A stretch of DNA of 64,000 nucleotides, taken from positions 1 through 64,000 of the forward strand of contig JACKHZ010000014.1 in NCBI GenBank assembly GCA_020638735.1, in the 5' to 3' direction. How positions within the stretch are numbered: the stretch's first letter is position 1; every line of letters starts with the position of its first letter. The notes under the pieces were generated by a model that was given only the letters and a program-made list of their open reading frames with translations, did not search any database and was not told the origin of the DNA. A program made the position numbers and the translations under genes. This document shows positions 27,840 through 39,375 of the stretch, piece by piece. This DNA comes from Planctomycetota bacterium. Lineage in GTDB: Bacteria; Planctomycetota; UBA1135; UBA2386.

Positions 27840-28970
27840 TCAGAAGAACGCCATCACCGGCACCGCGTAGCTGAACGTGCCGGTCAGAGCGGTGCGGTCG
27901 TTGGCGTTGGCGACGCGCGCGGTCGGGATCGGCAGCGCGCCGTACGGCGGCGTCACCAGCGTCAGCGCGTCGGAGAACGCCATGTCGACGGTGGTGAGGT
28001 CGATCGACGCCGCCTGGCACCACAGGCGGTACCCCGGCGGCAGCAGCGGCAGACCGGGCAGCGTGCCGTCGTAGTCACCGGCCGCGTCCATCGTGCCGGG
28101 CAGCGCGAACCACAGCTCGTTGGAGCTCCAGAACGGGCAGTCGCTGCGGAACGGCAACGGCGTGCCGTCGATCGCGTGGCCCATCATCAACAGGGCGCGG
28201 GTCGTGCCGCTGCCGCCGTCGGCCACGCCGTCGCGGATCGACACGTCGCACTCGGTGGTGCCGCCGGCGAGCCGCCACAGGTCGAGCGTCGCGTAGCTGT
28301 CCTGCGCCTGGCCCGGCGCCGGACAGCCCTGGCCGAAGCGGTAGGCGGGCTGCATCGCGCGGCCGTCGGCGTAATGTTGGTGCGCGTCGAGGTAGAGGCT
28401 GAGGTTCTGGTCGGTGCCGCCCGGCGACTGGTTGCCGAAGATCTCGACGTCGACGCAGACGGTGCCGCCGCCCGGCGGCACGACGAACGGCGTCGCATAG
28501 GGGATCACCAGCTCCCAGGTGGCGGCCGGGTCGATCGTCGGCCGGTCGGTGGGCGACAGCGCGATCTGTGTGCGCGGCAGCACGACCACCGCGTTCTGGC
28601 CGACGTTCTGCGCGAAGGTCGTGGACGCCTGCGCTGCGGCGGCGGGCGCCATCGACACGGTGACCTGCAGGTCGCAGGTCAGGCCGTCGACCAGCCCGCG
28701 CACGGTGATCGCGTCGCGGCGGTAGGCGTGGCCGCTGAGCACGGTGCCGCCCGGCACGTCGTCGTGCAGCGTCTGCATGCGGGCGTTCTTGCGACCGAGC
28801 GGGTAGTGGGTGAAGGAGCTGCCTTCGAGACCGGCGCGATCGGCCGGCGAGACGGCGACCGGGGTCTGTGCGGCGGCCGCGGCGCCCAGGGCGAGCAGCG
28901 CGCACAGGCCGCGCGAGGCGGCGGACAGCGGGGCGGGGGCGGGGGACGACGGTCGGGAGCGGTGCTTCAT
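27840..28970 (-). CDS. Secreted protein of unknown function
   Basis: A 376-residue protein. The start is the ATG at 28968-28970, giving MKHRSRPSS and a hydrophobic GLCALLALGAAAAAQT signal peptide with a clear cleavage site. The mature part is beta-rich with few charges (FTHYPLGRKNARMQTLHDD, VCVDVEIFGNQSPGG, FRSDCPFWSSNELWFALPGT). It resembles the many short-strand extracellular proteins of planctomycetes, but I recognise no named domain. It is divergent from the atp operon. Confidence 0.72.
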   Translation of the reverse strand: MKHRSRPSSPAPAPLSAASRGLCALLALGAAAAAQTPVAVSPADRAGLEGSSFTHYPLGRKNARMQTLHDDVPGGTVLSGHAYRRDAITVRGLVDGLTCDLQVTVSMAPAAAAQASTTFAQNVGQNAVVVLPRTQIALSPTDRPTIDPAATWELVIPYATPFVVPPGGGTVCVDVEIFGNQSPGGTDQNLSLYLDAHQHYADGRAMQPAYRFGQGCPAPGQAQDSYATLDLWRLAGGTTECDVSIRDGVADGGSGTTRALLMMGHAIDGTPLPFRSDCPFWSSNELWFALPGTMDAAGDYDGTLPGLPLLPPGYRLWCQAASIDLTTVDMAFSDALTLVTPPYGALPIPTARVANANDRTALTGTFSYAVPVMAFF

Positions 28971-29068
28971 GGTCTGGCGCTGCGTGGCGCCGCGGACCTC
29001 CCGCGGCGGACGCGCTGCCAGTGGCTCGGCGGCGTGCATTCCTGCGCCAAAATGTTCGCGGCACGAAG

Positions 29069-29098
29069 TTGCGCCGGGCCGGGGGCGCTCGCTAGCAT
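29069..29098 (+). promoter_or_regulatory. Putative promoter of the atp operon
   Basis: TTGCGC, 18-nt spacer, TAGCAT, ending 36 nt before the first atp gene. The architecture matches the HU promoter. Confidence 0.55.
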
Positions 29099-29133
29099 CC
29101 TCGCCCCTCGTCTACAACGCTGGCGCGGCGGAG

Positions 29134-29469
29134 ATGAGCGATCCGAACCGAAACCCCGACGGAACCCCTCGCGACCGCGGCAAGAGCGCGGCGCGATCCG
29201 GCGGGGCGGTGCAGGGACAACAGGTCTTCGGTGTAGGCCTGACCCTCGCCGTGTCGGTCGGGTTGTTCGCCTACGGCGGGCTGTGGCTGGACCGGAAGCT
29301 CGGCACTAAACCCTGGTTGCTGTTGCTGATGGTGCTCTGTGGCATCGTCGGCGGGATCCTGCACACGATCCGTGTGCTGGCCCCGCAGATGTGGCCCTTC
29401 GGCAAGCCAGCGGAGAAGACGGGAAGCGACGAGCGATCCGACGAGGAGAGTTCGCCGCCGACCGGCTGA
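29134..29469 (+). CDS. atpZ: AtpZ/AtpQ-type F-ATPase accessory protein
   Basis: A 111-residue protein with a charged N-terminus and two transmembrane helices (FGVGLTLAVSVGLFAYGGLWLDRKLGTKPWLLLLMVLCGIVGGILHTI). The GGLWLD-x-K-x-G-T-x-P turn is typical of the small AtpZ proteins at the head of many atp operons, thought to help assemble the complex or move Mg/Ca. It is the first gene of the operon. Confidence 0.85.
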   Translation: MSDPNRNPDGTPRDRGKSAARSGGAVQGQQVFGVGLTLAVSVGLFAYGGLWLDRKLGTKPWLLLLMVLCGIVGGILHTIRVLAPQMWPFGKPAEKTGSDERSDEESSPPTG

Positions 29470-29479
29470 TGCCCCCAGC

Positions 29480-30115
29480 ATGTCCCAGACCTCTTCGACC
29501 ACCCTGCTAGAGCAGGCCGGGAGTTCCCCGGCCGGTGGCGGCGCGTCGGTTGTGGGCGCTCCTGCTGCGGGCCTGGTCACCCGGCTGTCGCTGCTGCGCG
29601 CGCTCGGCACCGCGCTGCTGGTGCTGGCCGTCGTCGGCGCCGGCATCGGCGCCCTGCTGTACGGCATCGGCACGCTGCCGATGGCGTCCTTGTCCTACTA
29701 CCTCGTCGGCCTGTGCGCAGCGGCGATGGCGATCGTCGTCACCGTCGCGCTGCACGGCCGCTTCGCCGCGACGCCGGCGCCGCTGGGCGGCGCGCGATCG
29801 GGCGGGGCGGGCGACAACTTCCTGGTGGCCGGCCGCCTGCAGAGCCTGCTCGCGGCGGCCTTCGCCGTGAAGGTCATCGTGCTGGTGCTGGGCATCGTCG
29901 TGCTGCGGCAGGTGCCGCTGCCGGTGTTCGGCGCCGCCGCGACGGCAGTGTCCGATGCCGGTGACACCTCGCCGAAATTCAGTGATGTCGCCACCTTTGC
30001 CGTCACGTTCGCCGGGGCGGCGCTGCTCTGCCAGCTGACCACGGCGTTCGCTCTCTCCCGCTCGCTGCGTCGTCCGGCCGCCTCTGCGCGGCACGGCGCG
30101 ACGCCGACGTCCTGA
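29480..30115 (+). CDS. atpI: ATP synthase protein I (AtpI)-like membrane protein
   Basis: About 211 residues with four hydrophobic helices (GTALLVLAVVGAGIGALLYG, SYYLVGLCAAAMAIVVTVAL, FAVKVIVLVLGIVVLRQV and ATFAVTFAGAALLCQLTTAFAL). Size, helix count and position between atpZ and atpB fit AtpI, a chaperone for c-ring assembly, though sequence identity to AtpI is weak by eye. The ATG at 29480 is the first in a good position after the previous stop; the ribosome-binding site is poor. Confidence 0.6.
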   Translation: MSQTSSTTLLEQAGSSPAGGGASVVGAPAAGLVTRLSLLRALGTALLVLAVVGAGIGALLYGIGTLPMASLSYYLVGLCAAAMAIVVTVALHGRFAATPAPLGGARSGGAGDNFLVAGRLQSLLAAAFAVKVIVLVLGIVVLRQVPLPVFGAAATAVSDAGDTSPKFSDVATFAVTFAGAALLCQLTTAFALSRSLRRPAASARHGATPTS

Positions 30116-30171
30116 CCTTGCCGCGGCCGCGTGCGTCGCGGTCGCCCGAACCACCCGAGAACCTCCGAACC

Positions 30172-31161
30172 ATGCTCGCGAAGCGCTTCCTGATCACGGT
30201 CTGGCTCTGCCTGCTGGCCGCCGTCGCGCTGCCCGCGCAGCGCCAAGAGGATCCTGCGGCCCAGGCCGGCGACACGCACGCCGTGAGCGGCGCCGCGCAG
30301 GACGCGCATGCGGCCGGTGAGCACGCGGCGAAGGGCACCATGGAGATGTCGACCAGCGACATCTTCAAGACGCTGTTCGGGCACAGCGTGCCGTACCCGA
30401 TCGCGCTGATGGACGAAGACGGCCACGCCGGGCCGCTGACCATCTACAACGTGCAGCCGTGGCAGTGGGTCTGCCTCGGCCTGATGCTGATCGTCTTCCT
30501 GCCGGTCGTCTCGAGCTTCAAGAAGGGCCAGGTCGGCTGGTTCACGCGCGTCATGCGCGGCTTCTGCCTCTGGGTGCGCGACGAGATGGTCTACTCGGTC
30601 ATGGGCAAGGAGGAGGGGCGCAAGTTCGCGCCGCTGTTCCTGTTCATGTTCTTCTTCATCGTCTTCCAGAACGTCATCGGCATGATCCCGAGCGCGGGTC
30701 ATCACTTCCCGATGGCGGTCTACACGGCGACGGGCACGCCGTTCGTCACCGGCGCGATGGCGATGGTGGTGCTGGCGCTGATGCTCGGCCTCGGCATCAA
30801 GCACAACGGCGCCTTCGGCTTCTTCAAGGGCCTGGTGCCGCACGGCCTGCCGGTGGCGCTGGTGCCGATCATGTTCCTGATCGAGCTGGTCAGCCTGTTC
30901 GTCAAGCCGTTCGCGCTGACCATCCGTCTGTTCGCCAACATGCTCGCCGGCCACCTCGTCATCGCCTCGGCGATCGGCTTGGTGTTCCTGTTCACCAAGA
31001 TGCTCGGCGGCGGCGCGGCCAGCTACCTGACCGCGGTGCCGTGCGTCGGCATGGCGATCTTCATCTACACGATCGAGGCCTTCGTCACGCTGCTGCAGGC
31101 CTACATCTTCACGTTCCTCGCCGTGAACTTCATCCACCAGTCGATGCACCAGCATCACTGA
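30172..31161 (+). CDS. atpB: ATP synthase Fo subunit a
   Basis: A 329-residue membrane protein. It opens with an apparent signal peptide (MLAKRFLITVWLCLLAAVALPAQ) and an acidic, His-rich periplasmic extension of about 60 residues, then the usual helices. The essential stator Arg is in LTIRLFANMLAGH, and the last helix has EAFVTLLQAYIFTFLAVNFI. It forms the proton half-channels against the c ring. The 54-nt longer in-frame start at 30118 is unlikely because the extension is Arg/Pro-rich. Confidence 0.95.
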   Translation: MLAKRFLITVWLCLLAAVALPAQRQEDPAAQAGDTHAVSGAAQDAHAAGEHAAKGTMEMSTSDIFKTLFGHSVPYPIALMDEDGHAGPLTIYNVQPWQWVCLGLMLIVFLPVVSSFKKGQVGWFTRVMRGFCLWVRDEMVYSVMGKEEGRKFAPLFLFMFFFIVFQNVIGMIPSAGHHFPMAVYTATGTPFVTGAMAMVVLALMLGLGIKHNGAFGFFKGLVPHGLPVALVPIMFLIELVSLFVKPFALTIRLFANMLAGHLVIASAIGLVFLFTKMLGGGAASYLTAVPCVGMAIFIYTIEAFVTLLQAYIFTFLAVNFIHQSMHQHH

Positions 31162-31233
31162 GCGGGCGGTCCACACGGCAGTCGTCAGCTTCCATCCATC
31201 ACCTTTTCCTCTCAGTCAGAACGGAGAACCCCA

Positions 31234-31494
31234 ATGCTCGCATTCTTCCAGGACACCGCGAAGGAGATCGCTTCCAACAGTGGCCTCGGCATCGGCGCCG
31301 GCCTCGCTGCCGGCCTCGCCGCCATCGGCGCCGGTCTCGGCATCGGCAAGATCGGTGGCTCGGCCGGTGAGGGCATCGCCCGCCAGCCGGAAGCCGCCGG
31401 CGACATCAAGGGCAACGCCCTGGTGCTCGCGGCCTTCGTCGAAGGTGTCGCGCTGTTCGCGGCCGTCATCGGCCTGATGCTCGCGGTCAAGTGA
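31234..31494 (+). CDS. atpE: ATP synthase Fo subunit c
   Basis: An 86-residue hairpin with a Gly-rich first helix (GLGIGAGLAAGLAAIGAGLGIG), the polar loop ARQPEA, and the ion-carrying Glu70 in AAFVEGVALFAAV. The residue after Glu is Gly, and the first helix lacks the Gln of sodium-binding rings, so protons are the likely coupling ion. GGAG lies upstream of the ATG. Confidence 0.95.
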   Translation: MLAFFQDTAKEIASNSGLGIGAGLAAGLAAIGAGLGIGKIGGSAGEGIARQPEAAGDIKGNALVLAAFVEGVALFAAVIGLMLAVK

Positions 31495-31562
31495 CCGGAT
31501 CGGCGCCCGGGGTCGCCTCGGGTGCCACACGTCCCCAAGCCCTGCCAACGCGGAGGTAACCC

Positions 31563-32111
31563 GTGTCTTCTGCCATCGCCATGTCGTCGATCCTGGCCAG
31601 TGATGAGCCGCGCCAGCTCAGCGCGCTGCTGGAGTTCGCTCCCGGCGCGATGATCTGGACGTTCATCGCCTTCTTCGTCGGGCTCGCCCTGATGTGGAAG
31701 TTCGTCTACGGCCCGATCACGCGCGCCCTCGAGGACCGCGACCAGAAGGTCGAGGACGCGATCAAGGCCGCCGAGCAGGCGCGCCGTGAGGCAGAGGCGC
31801 AGATGCAGCAGGCGAAGGCCGAACTGCACGAGGCGCAGGCCAACAGCAAGCGCATGGTCGAGGAGGCGATGGCGCGCGCCGAGCGCCAGGCCGCCGAGGC
31901 GGTGCGCGAGGCCGACGAGCGCGCCAAGGCCGAGCTGCAGAAGGCGCGCGAGACGATCGCCGCCGAGAAGTCGAAGGCCGTGCAGGAGATCCGGGCGCTG
32001 GCGGTCGATCTGACGATCGCCGCGGCCGGCAAGCTGCTGCAGCAGGAGGTCGACGCGCAGAAGAACCGTCCGCTGGTCGAGAAGTTCGTCAGCAGCGTGG
32101 AGCGCAACTGA
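31563..32111 (+). CDS. atpF: ATP synthase Fo subunit b
   Basis: A 182-residue stator subunit: one N-terminal helix (IWTFIAFFVGLALMWKFVYGPI) and a long Ala/Glu/Arg-rich right-handed coiled coil with regular EAQMQQAKAELHEAQ-type repeats. The GTG at 31563 is chosen because GGAGG lies 6 nt upstream. The stop overlaps the delta start in TGATG. Confidence 0.95.
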   Translation: MSSAIAMSSILASDEPRQLSALLEFAPGAMIWTFIAFFVGLALMWKFVYGPITRALEDRDQKVEDAIKAAEQARREAEAQMQQAKAELHEAQANSKRMVEEAMARAERQAAEAVREADERAKAELQKARETIAAEKSKAVQEIRALAVDLTIAAAGKLLQQEVDAQKNRPLVEKFVSSVERN

Positions 32112-32644
32112 TGACGCTCCTGGCCAAACGCTACGCCTCGGCGCTGTTCGCGCTCGCCAAGGAGAAGGGCGCGATCGACGCGCTCGCCTCCGACCTGGCG
32201 ACCGTGCACGCCGAGCTCGCCGTGCCGGCGGCCCGGGCCCTGCTGACCAGCCCCGACGTGTCGGCCGACGAGCGCCAGCAGGTGCTGTCGAAGCTGACCG
32301 CCGGGCGGCACGAGCTGCTCGTCAACCTGGTCGGCGTGCTGCAACACCGCCGTCGCCTCGAGGTGCTCGTCGACCTGCCCGCCGCGTTCCGCGAGCTGGT
32401 GATGGTGGAGCGCGGTGAGGTCGAGGGTACGGCCGAGTCGGCGCACCCGCTGTCCGACGACGAGATGACGTCGCTGAACGGCCTCGCGTCGCGCCTCAGC
32501 GGCATGAAGGTCCAGCTGACCGCCGCGCACCGCCCCGACCTGATCGGCGGCGTGCGCCTGCGCATCGGCAACGTGCTCTACGACGGCTCGCTGCGCGCCG
32601 CGTTGAACCAGCTCGAGCAGAAGCTGCAGCAGTCCGCAGTCTGA
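32111..32644 (+). CDS. atpH: ATP synthase F1 subunit delta
   Basis: A 177-residue OSCP/delta protein: LAKRYASALFALAKEKG at the start, a helical N-domain, and the C-terminal signature LIGGVRLRIGNVLYDGSLRAALNQLEQKL. It joins the stator to the top of F1. Confidence 0.94.
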   Translation: MTLLAKRYASALFALAKEKGAIDALASDLATVHAELAVPAARALLTSPDVSADERQQVLSKLTAGRHELLVNLVGVLQHRRRLEVLVDLPAAFRELVMVERGEVEGTAESAHPLSDDEMTSLNGLASRLSGMKVQLTAAHRPDLIGGVRLRIGNVLYDGSLRAALNQLEQKLQQSAV

Positions 32645-32739
32645 TTTCCGAATCCCCCTTGGGTGTCGCGCGACCGGCCAGCCCGGCGCGACGCCGCTGA
32701 TCGCATCCAACTCCTACCGCCACTTCCGACCGAGTCACC

Positions 32740-34281
<1,542 letters not shown>

Positions 34282-34348
34282 GCCGCGGCAGCGCGGCACC
34301 GCGTCCCGATCCGATCCCTGCAACCACCCGAACTAGCGAACCCGAGCC

Positions 34349-35233
34349 ATGGCGAACCTGAAGGAACTGCGCGGCCGCATCAAGTCGGTCTCCTCGATCG
34401 CGCAGATCACCCGCGCGATGGAGATGGTCGCCTCGATGAAGCTGCGCAAGGTGCAGGCCAAGGCGCAGAGCTTCCACCCCTACACCGAGGAGGTCCGCAT
34501 GATGATCGAGCGGATCGCCGGCAAGGTGCAGAGCGAAGGCGACGTGCCGCTGTTCCAGAGCCGCGAGGTGGCGACCGTCGGCATCCTGGTGGTGACGTCG
34601 GACCGCGGCCTGTGCGGCTCCTACAACACCAACCTGCTGCTGTCGCTGCGCGACCGCATCGACGAGCTGCAGGCCCAGGGCAAGCAGGTCAAGTTCTGGT
34701 GCTACGGCCGCAAGGGCTACACCTGGCTGAAGCGCCGCGGCTTCGAGGTCGAGCGCTTCTTCGTCGAACCGCCGCTCGACAAGGCGGACTTCTCGGCGGC
34801 CAAGATGGTCGGCGAGGAGCTGGTCGAGGCCTTCACCAGCGGCAAGGTCGACGAGGTGCAGCTCTGCTACACCCGCTTCCAGTCGATGATCAAGTTCGTG
34901 CCGACGCACCTGCCGTTCCTGCCGATCCGCTCGATCGCGATCGGCGCCGAGGCCGGTGAGGCGTCGCAGTTCGAGCTCGACTTCCTGGTCGAACCGGACC
35001 CGGCCAGCGTGTTCAACGTGCTGATGCCGCGCTACCTCGAGGTCGTCGTCTTCGACAGCATGCTGCAGGCGCTCGCCAGCGAGCACGCCAGCCGTCGCAT
35101 GGCGATGAAGGGCGCGACCGACGCCGCGGGCCGCATGCAGAAGGGCCTGAAGAAGATCTACAACCGCGCCCGCCAGGAGAGCATCACCAAGGAGCTGCTC
35201 GACATCGTCGGCGGCGCCAGTGCAGTTAGCTGA
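34349..35233 (+). CDS. atpG: ATP synthase F1 subunit gamma
   Basis: A 294-residue rotor subunit, with the N-terminal helix ELRGRIKSVSSIAQITRAMEMVASMKLRKVQ, central VTSDRGLCGSYN, and the C-terminal helix SRRMAMKGATDAAGRMQKGLKKIYNRARQESITKELLDIVGGASA. It transmits rotation from the c ring into the alpha-beta hexamer. Confidence 0.96.
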   Translation: MANLKELRGRIKSVSSIAQITRAMEMVASMKLRKVQAKAQSFHPYTEEVRMMIERIAGKVQSEGDVPLFQSREVATVGILVVTSDRGLCGSYNTNLLLSLRDRIDELQAQGKQVKFWCYGRKGYTWLKRRGFEVERFFVEPPLDKADFSAAKMVGEELVEAFTSGKVDEVQLCYTRFQSMIKFVPTHLPFLPIRSIAIGAEAGEASQFELDFLVEPDPASVFNVLMPRYLEVVVFDSMLQALASEHASRRMAMKGATDAAGRMQKGLKKIYNRARQESITKELLDIVGGASAVS

Positions 35234-35299
35234 TCGGGTCGTGCGATCGACCCCGACCCCGACCCGACACCGAACGAATACTTCCGAGGACGAGAGAAC

Positions 35300-36763
<1,464 letters not shown>

Positions 36764-36812
36764 TCGCTTGCCAGCCTGAGACCGAACCCGAACCGCTGAC
36801 CACCTGACCGCC

Positions 36813-37247
36813 ATGGCCGCCGAACTCCACCTGCGCATCGTCACCCCCGACCGCACGATCGTCGACCGCAAGGTCAAGAGCGTGACGTTCGACGGCATCG
36901 ACGGCAGCTACGGCGTGCTGCCGAACCACGCGCCGCTGATGACCGGCATCCGGGAGACCGGCTACGCGCAGATCACCGAGCTGGACGGCAAGCAGCTGTC
37001 GTTGTTCGTCAGCGACGGCTTCGCGCAGATGCAGCACAACGTGCTGACGCTGGTCTGCGAGGCCGGTGAGTTCGCGCACGAGATCGACCTGAACCGCGTG
37101 CGCGCGGCCGAGGCCAAGGCCCGCGAGAAGCTGGCCGGGCTGGACCGCCTGAGCGCCGAGTTCCTCAGGGCCGAGGCGTCGCTGAAGAAGGCGCTGGCCC
37201 GCGAGGCGCTGGCGCGCCGCACGTCCGGCAGCGGCAGCTTGACCTGA
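36813..37247 (+). CDS. atpC: ATP synthase F1 subunit epsilon
   Basis: A 144-residue protein with the N-terminal beta sandwich (LHLRIVTPDRTIVDRKVKSVTFDGIDGSYGVLPNHAPLMTGI) and two C-terminal helices, the regulatory arm that can insert into F1. It is the last gene of the operon, followed by a strong palindrome at 37328. Confidence 0.95.
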   Translation: MAAELHLRIVTPDRTIVDRKVKSVTFDGIDGSYGVLPNHAPLMTGIRETGYAQITELDGKQLSLFVSDGFAQMQHNVLTLVCEAGEFAHEIDLNRVRAAEAKAREKLAGLDRLSAEFLRAEASLKKALAREALARRTSGSGSLT

Positions 37248-37558
37248 GCGCGACGGGCGTGGCGGCGGCTCGTCCGGTCCGCTCCGTCCGGGGTCTCTCT
37301 CCGTCGGGCCAGACTCAGCCTCTCACGACCGGCGACGCCATGGCGTCGCCGGTGTCGTTTCCGGGCGGTTCCCGGTTCTGCGCACCCGCTTTCGCCGCCG
37401 CACCGGCGGTAGCCCCTGGCAGCACACCGAACGCTTGATCGGTCCAGCGCTTCCGTCCGGTGGCGCAACTGCGGTCCAGGTCCTTCTCCGGTTCAACCGA
37501 TGTTGGCGAAGCGACCGGCCACCAGGCGGGTGCTGCCCAGGAACGGAGAAAGAGAGCC
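37248..37558 (+). other. Intergenic region between atp and chemosensory operons
   Basis: 311 nt with no convincing gene. It holds the palindrome at 37328-37353 near its start and a purine-rich GGAGAAAGAGAG just before the MCP start. I see no clear sigma-70 or sigma-54 promoter for the chemosensory operon; CAACCGATGTTGG at about 37495-37507 only loosely recalls a sigma-28 -10 region. Confidence 0.5.
37328..37353 (+). terminator. Perfect palindrome after the atp operon, probable terminator
   Basis: A 26-nt perfect palindrome: 13-nt arms ACCGGCGACGCCA / TGGCGTCGCCGGT with no spacer, 80 nt after atpC, followed by GTCGTTT. It would form a strong hairpin in RNA; the short T-rich tail makes it a reasonable intrinsic terminator. 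A dimeric-protein operator is the alternative. Confidence 0.55.
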
Positions 37559-39349
37559 ATGCGGATTCAGGCGCGTCTGTTGTTGGCCACGTCGGCGACG
37601 TTGGCGGTGGTGTTGGGGGTCTCGGCGATCGCCACCCGCGGCTACATGCAGGACCAGGCCGTCCAGGAGGCCGTGCACCGGGCGATCGCCGTCGCCGGCG
37701 CCGCCGACGGCAGCCGGGCGCACCAGGCGCAGCTGATCCGCAGGCATGTGATCGACTTCGACGCCCTGCTGGACGGGGCCCGCAAGCAGATCGCCGCGGG
37801 CAGCAAGTACACCGAGACCGAGGCCTACCAGGCGATCCCGGTGATCGCCGCATTCCAGGCCGCGATGGGCGCCGCCGAGCACGCCGAGCTGCAGCTGTTC
37901 ATCACCGCCGACCAGGCGCGCAACCCGGACCACGACCCGAAGAACGACCCCGAGCACGGCGCGTTCCGGCAGCGGCTCTACGACGACCTGCAGGCGCAGA
38001 TCGGGGCCGGCGGCGAGGACCACCTGGCGCGCATCGACGAGGCCAGCGACACGATCTACGTGCAGCACGCGATCGAACTCGATCGCCAGTGCATGGTCTG
38101 CCACGGCGACCCGGCGACGTCGGCGACCGGCGACGGCAAGGACGCGTTCGGCTTCCGGATGGAGAACTGGAAGCCGGGCGACAACCACGGCGCCTTCGAG
38201 GTGCGCGAGGCGCTCGGTCCGATCCGCGCCGAGGCCAACGCAGTCTCGTTGACGGTCGCAGCGATCGGGCTCGGCATCGGGCTGATCGGCTTCGTCGTGC
38301 TGGTGTACTTCATCCGCCGCGGCGTCGTGCAGCCGGTGCGTGCCGCGGTCGGCACGCTGCAGGGTGGCGCGGGCGACCTGCGCACGCGCCTCGACGCGTC
38401 CCGTGACGACGAGGTCGGCGACCTCGCCCGCGCCTGCAACGGCTTCTTCGAGTCCGCGCAGCACCTCGTCGCCGGCGTCGCCCGTCAGGCCGAGGGCGTC
38501 AGCGCCGCGTCGAGCCAGCTCGACGCCGTCGCCCGCAGCGGCGCGGAAGGCGCCGCGGACACCGGCGCCAAGGCCACCCAGGCCGCGGCCGCCTCCGAGC
38601 AGCTGTCGGCGACGCTCGCCGGCATCGGCAAGAGCGGCGACACGATGATCAGCACCTTCCGCACCCTGGCTGCGGCCGTCGAGGAGCTCACCGCCAGCAT
38701 CGCCGAGGTCGCCAAGGGCGCCGACGGGGCGGCCAAGACCGCGAACGACGCCGAGTCGCTGACCCGCGCCAGCAGCCAGTCGATCGGCAGCCTCGGCACC
38801 GCCGCCGACGAGATCGGCCGGGTCGTCGAGACCATCCAGGACATCGCCGAGCAGACCAACCTGCTGGCGCTCAACGCGACCATCGAGGCGGCGCGCGCCG
38901 GTGAGGCCGGCAAGGGCTTCTCGGTCGTCGCCAACGAGGTCAAGGACCTGGCCCGCCAGACCGCCGAGGCGACGCTCGACATCCGCCGTCGCATCGAGGG
39001 CATCCAGCAGGCGACGCGCGAGTCGATCGGCTCGATCGGCCAGATCGACGAGGTGATCGCCAAGGTCAGCCAGAGCTCGCGCACCATCGCCGAGTCGGTC
39101 GGCGAGCAGCGCACCGCGGTCAACGAGATCTCGCAGAACCTCGCCCGCAGCACGACGGCGATCGAGAGCGTCGGTCGCAGCGTGCAGGAGGGCACGACCG
39201 CGAGCCTGGAGGTGTCGCGCGCGATCGCCCAGGTCGACGCCAACAGCCGCACGGTGGCGAGCGGCGCCGAGGAGTCGCAGGCGGCCGCTGCCGAGCTGCG
39301 GCGCATGGCCGGCGAGCTGCAGCAGCTGCTCGGCCAGTTCCGCTACTGA
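37559..39349 (+). CDS. Methyl-accepting chemotaxis protein with c-type haem (DUF3365/Tll0287-like) sensor domain
   Basis: A 596-residue transducer. An N-terminal helix (RLLLATSATLAVVLGVSAIAT) leads into a periplasmic region of about 200 residues that ends in RQCMVCHGDP. The CxxCH (Cys178, Cys181, His182) is a covalent haem c attachment motif in the place where DUF3365/Tll0287-like domains carry it. A second helix (VAAIGLGIGLIGFVVLVYFIRRGVV), a HAMP segment and a cytoplasmic signalling coil follow, with the hairpin DIAEQTNLLALNATIEAARAGEAGKGFSVVANEVKDLA. It probably senses redox state or a haem ligand and controls the downstream CheA. ATG at 37559 has GGAGAAAG upstream. Confidence 0.9.
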   Translation: MRIQARLLLATSATLAVVLGVSAIATRGYMQDQAVQEAVHRAIAVAGAADGSRAHQAQLIRRHVIDFDALLDGARKQIAAGSKYTETEAYQAIPVIAAFQAAMGAAEHAELQLFITADQARNPDHDPKNDPEHGAFRQRLYDDLQAQIGAGGEDHLARIDEASDTIYVQHAIELDRQCMVCHGDPATSATGDGKDAFGFRMENWKPGDNHGAFEVREALGPIRAEANAVSLTVAAIGLGIGLIGFVVLVYFIRRGVVQPVRAAVGTLQGGAGDLRTRLDASRDDEVGDLARACNGFFESAQHLVAGVARQAEGVSAASSQLDAVARSGAEGAADTGAKATQAAAASEQLSATLAGIGKSGDTMISTFRTLAAAVEELTASIAEVAKGADGAAKTANDAESLTRASSQSIGSLGTAADEIGRVVETIQDIAEQTNLLALNATIEAARAGEAGKGFSVVANEVKDLARQTAEATLDIRRRIEGIQQATRESIGSIGQIDEVIAKVSQSSRTIAESVGEQRTAVNEISQNLARSTTAIESVGRSVQEGTTASLEVSRAIAQVDANSRTVASGAEESQAAAAELRRMAGELQQLLGQFRY

Positions 39350-39375
39350 GTCCGTTCGGCGAGAGGAGAACAGGC

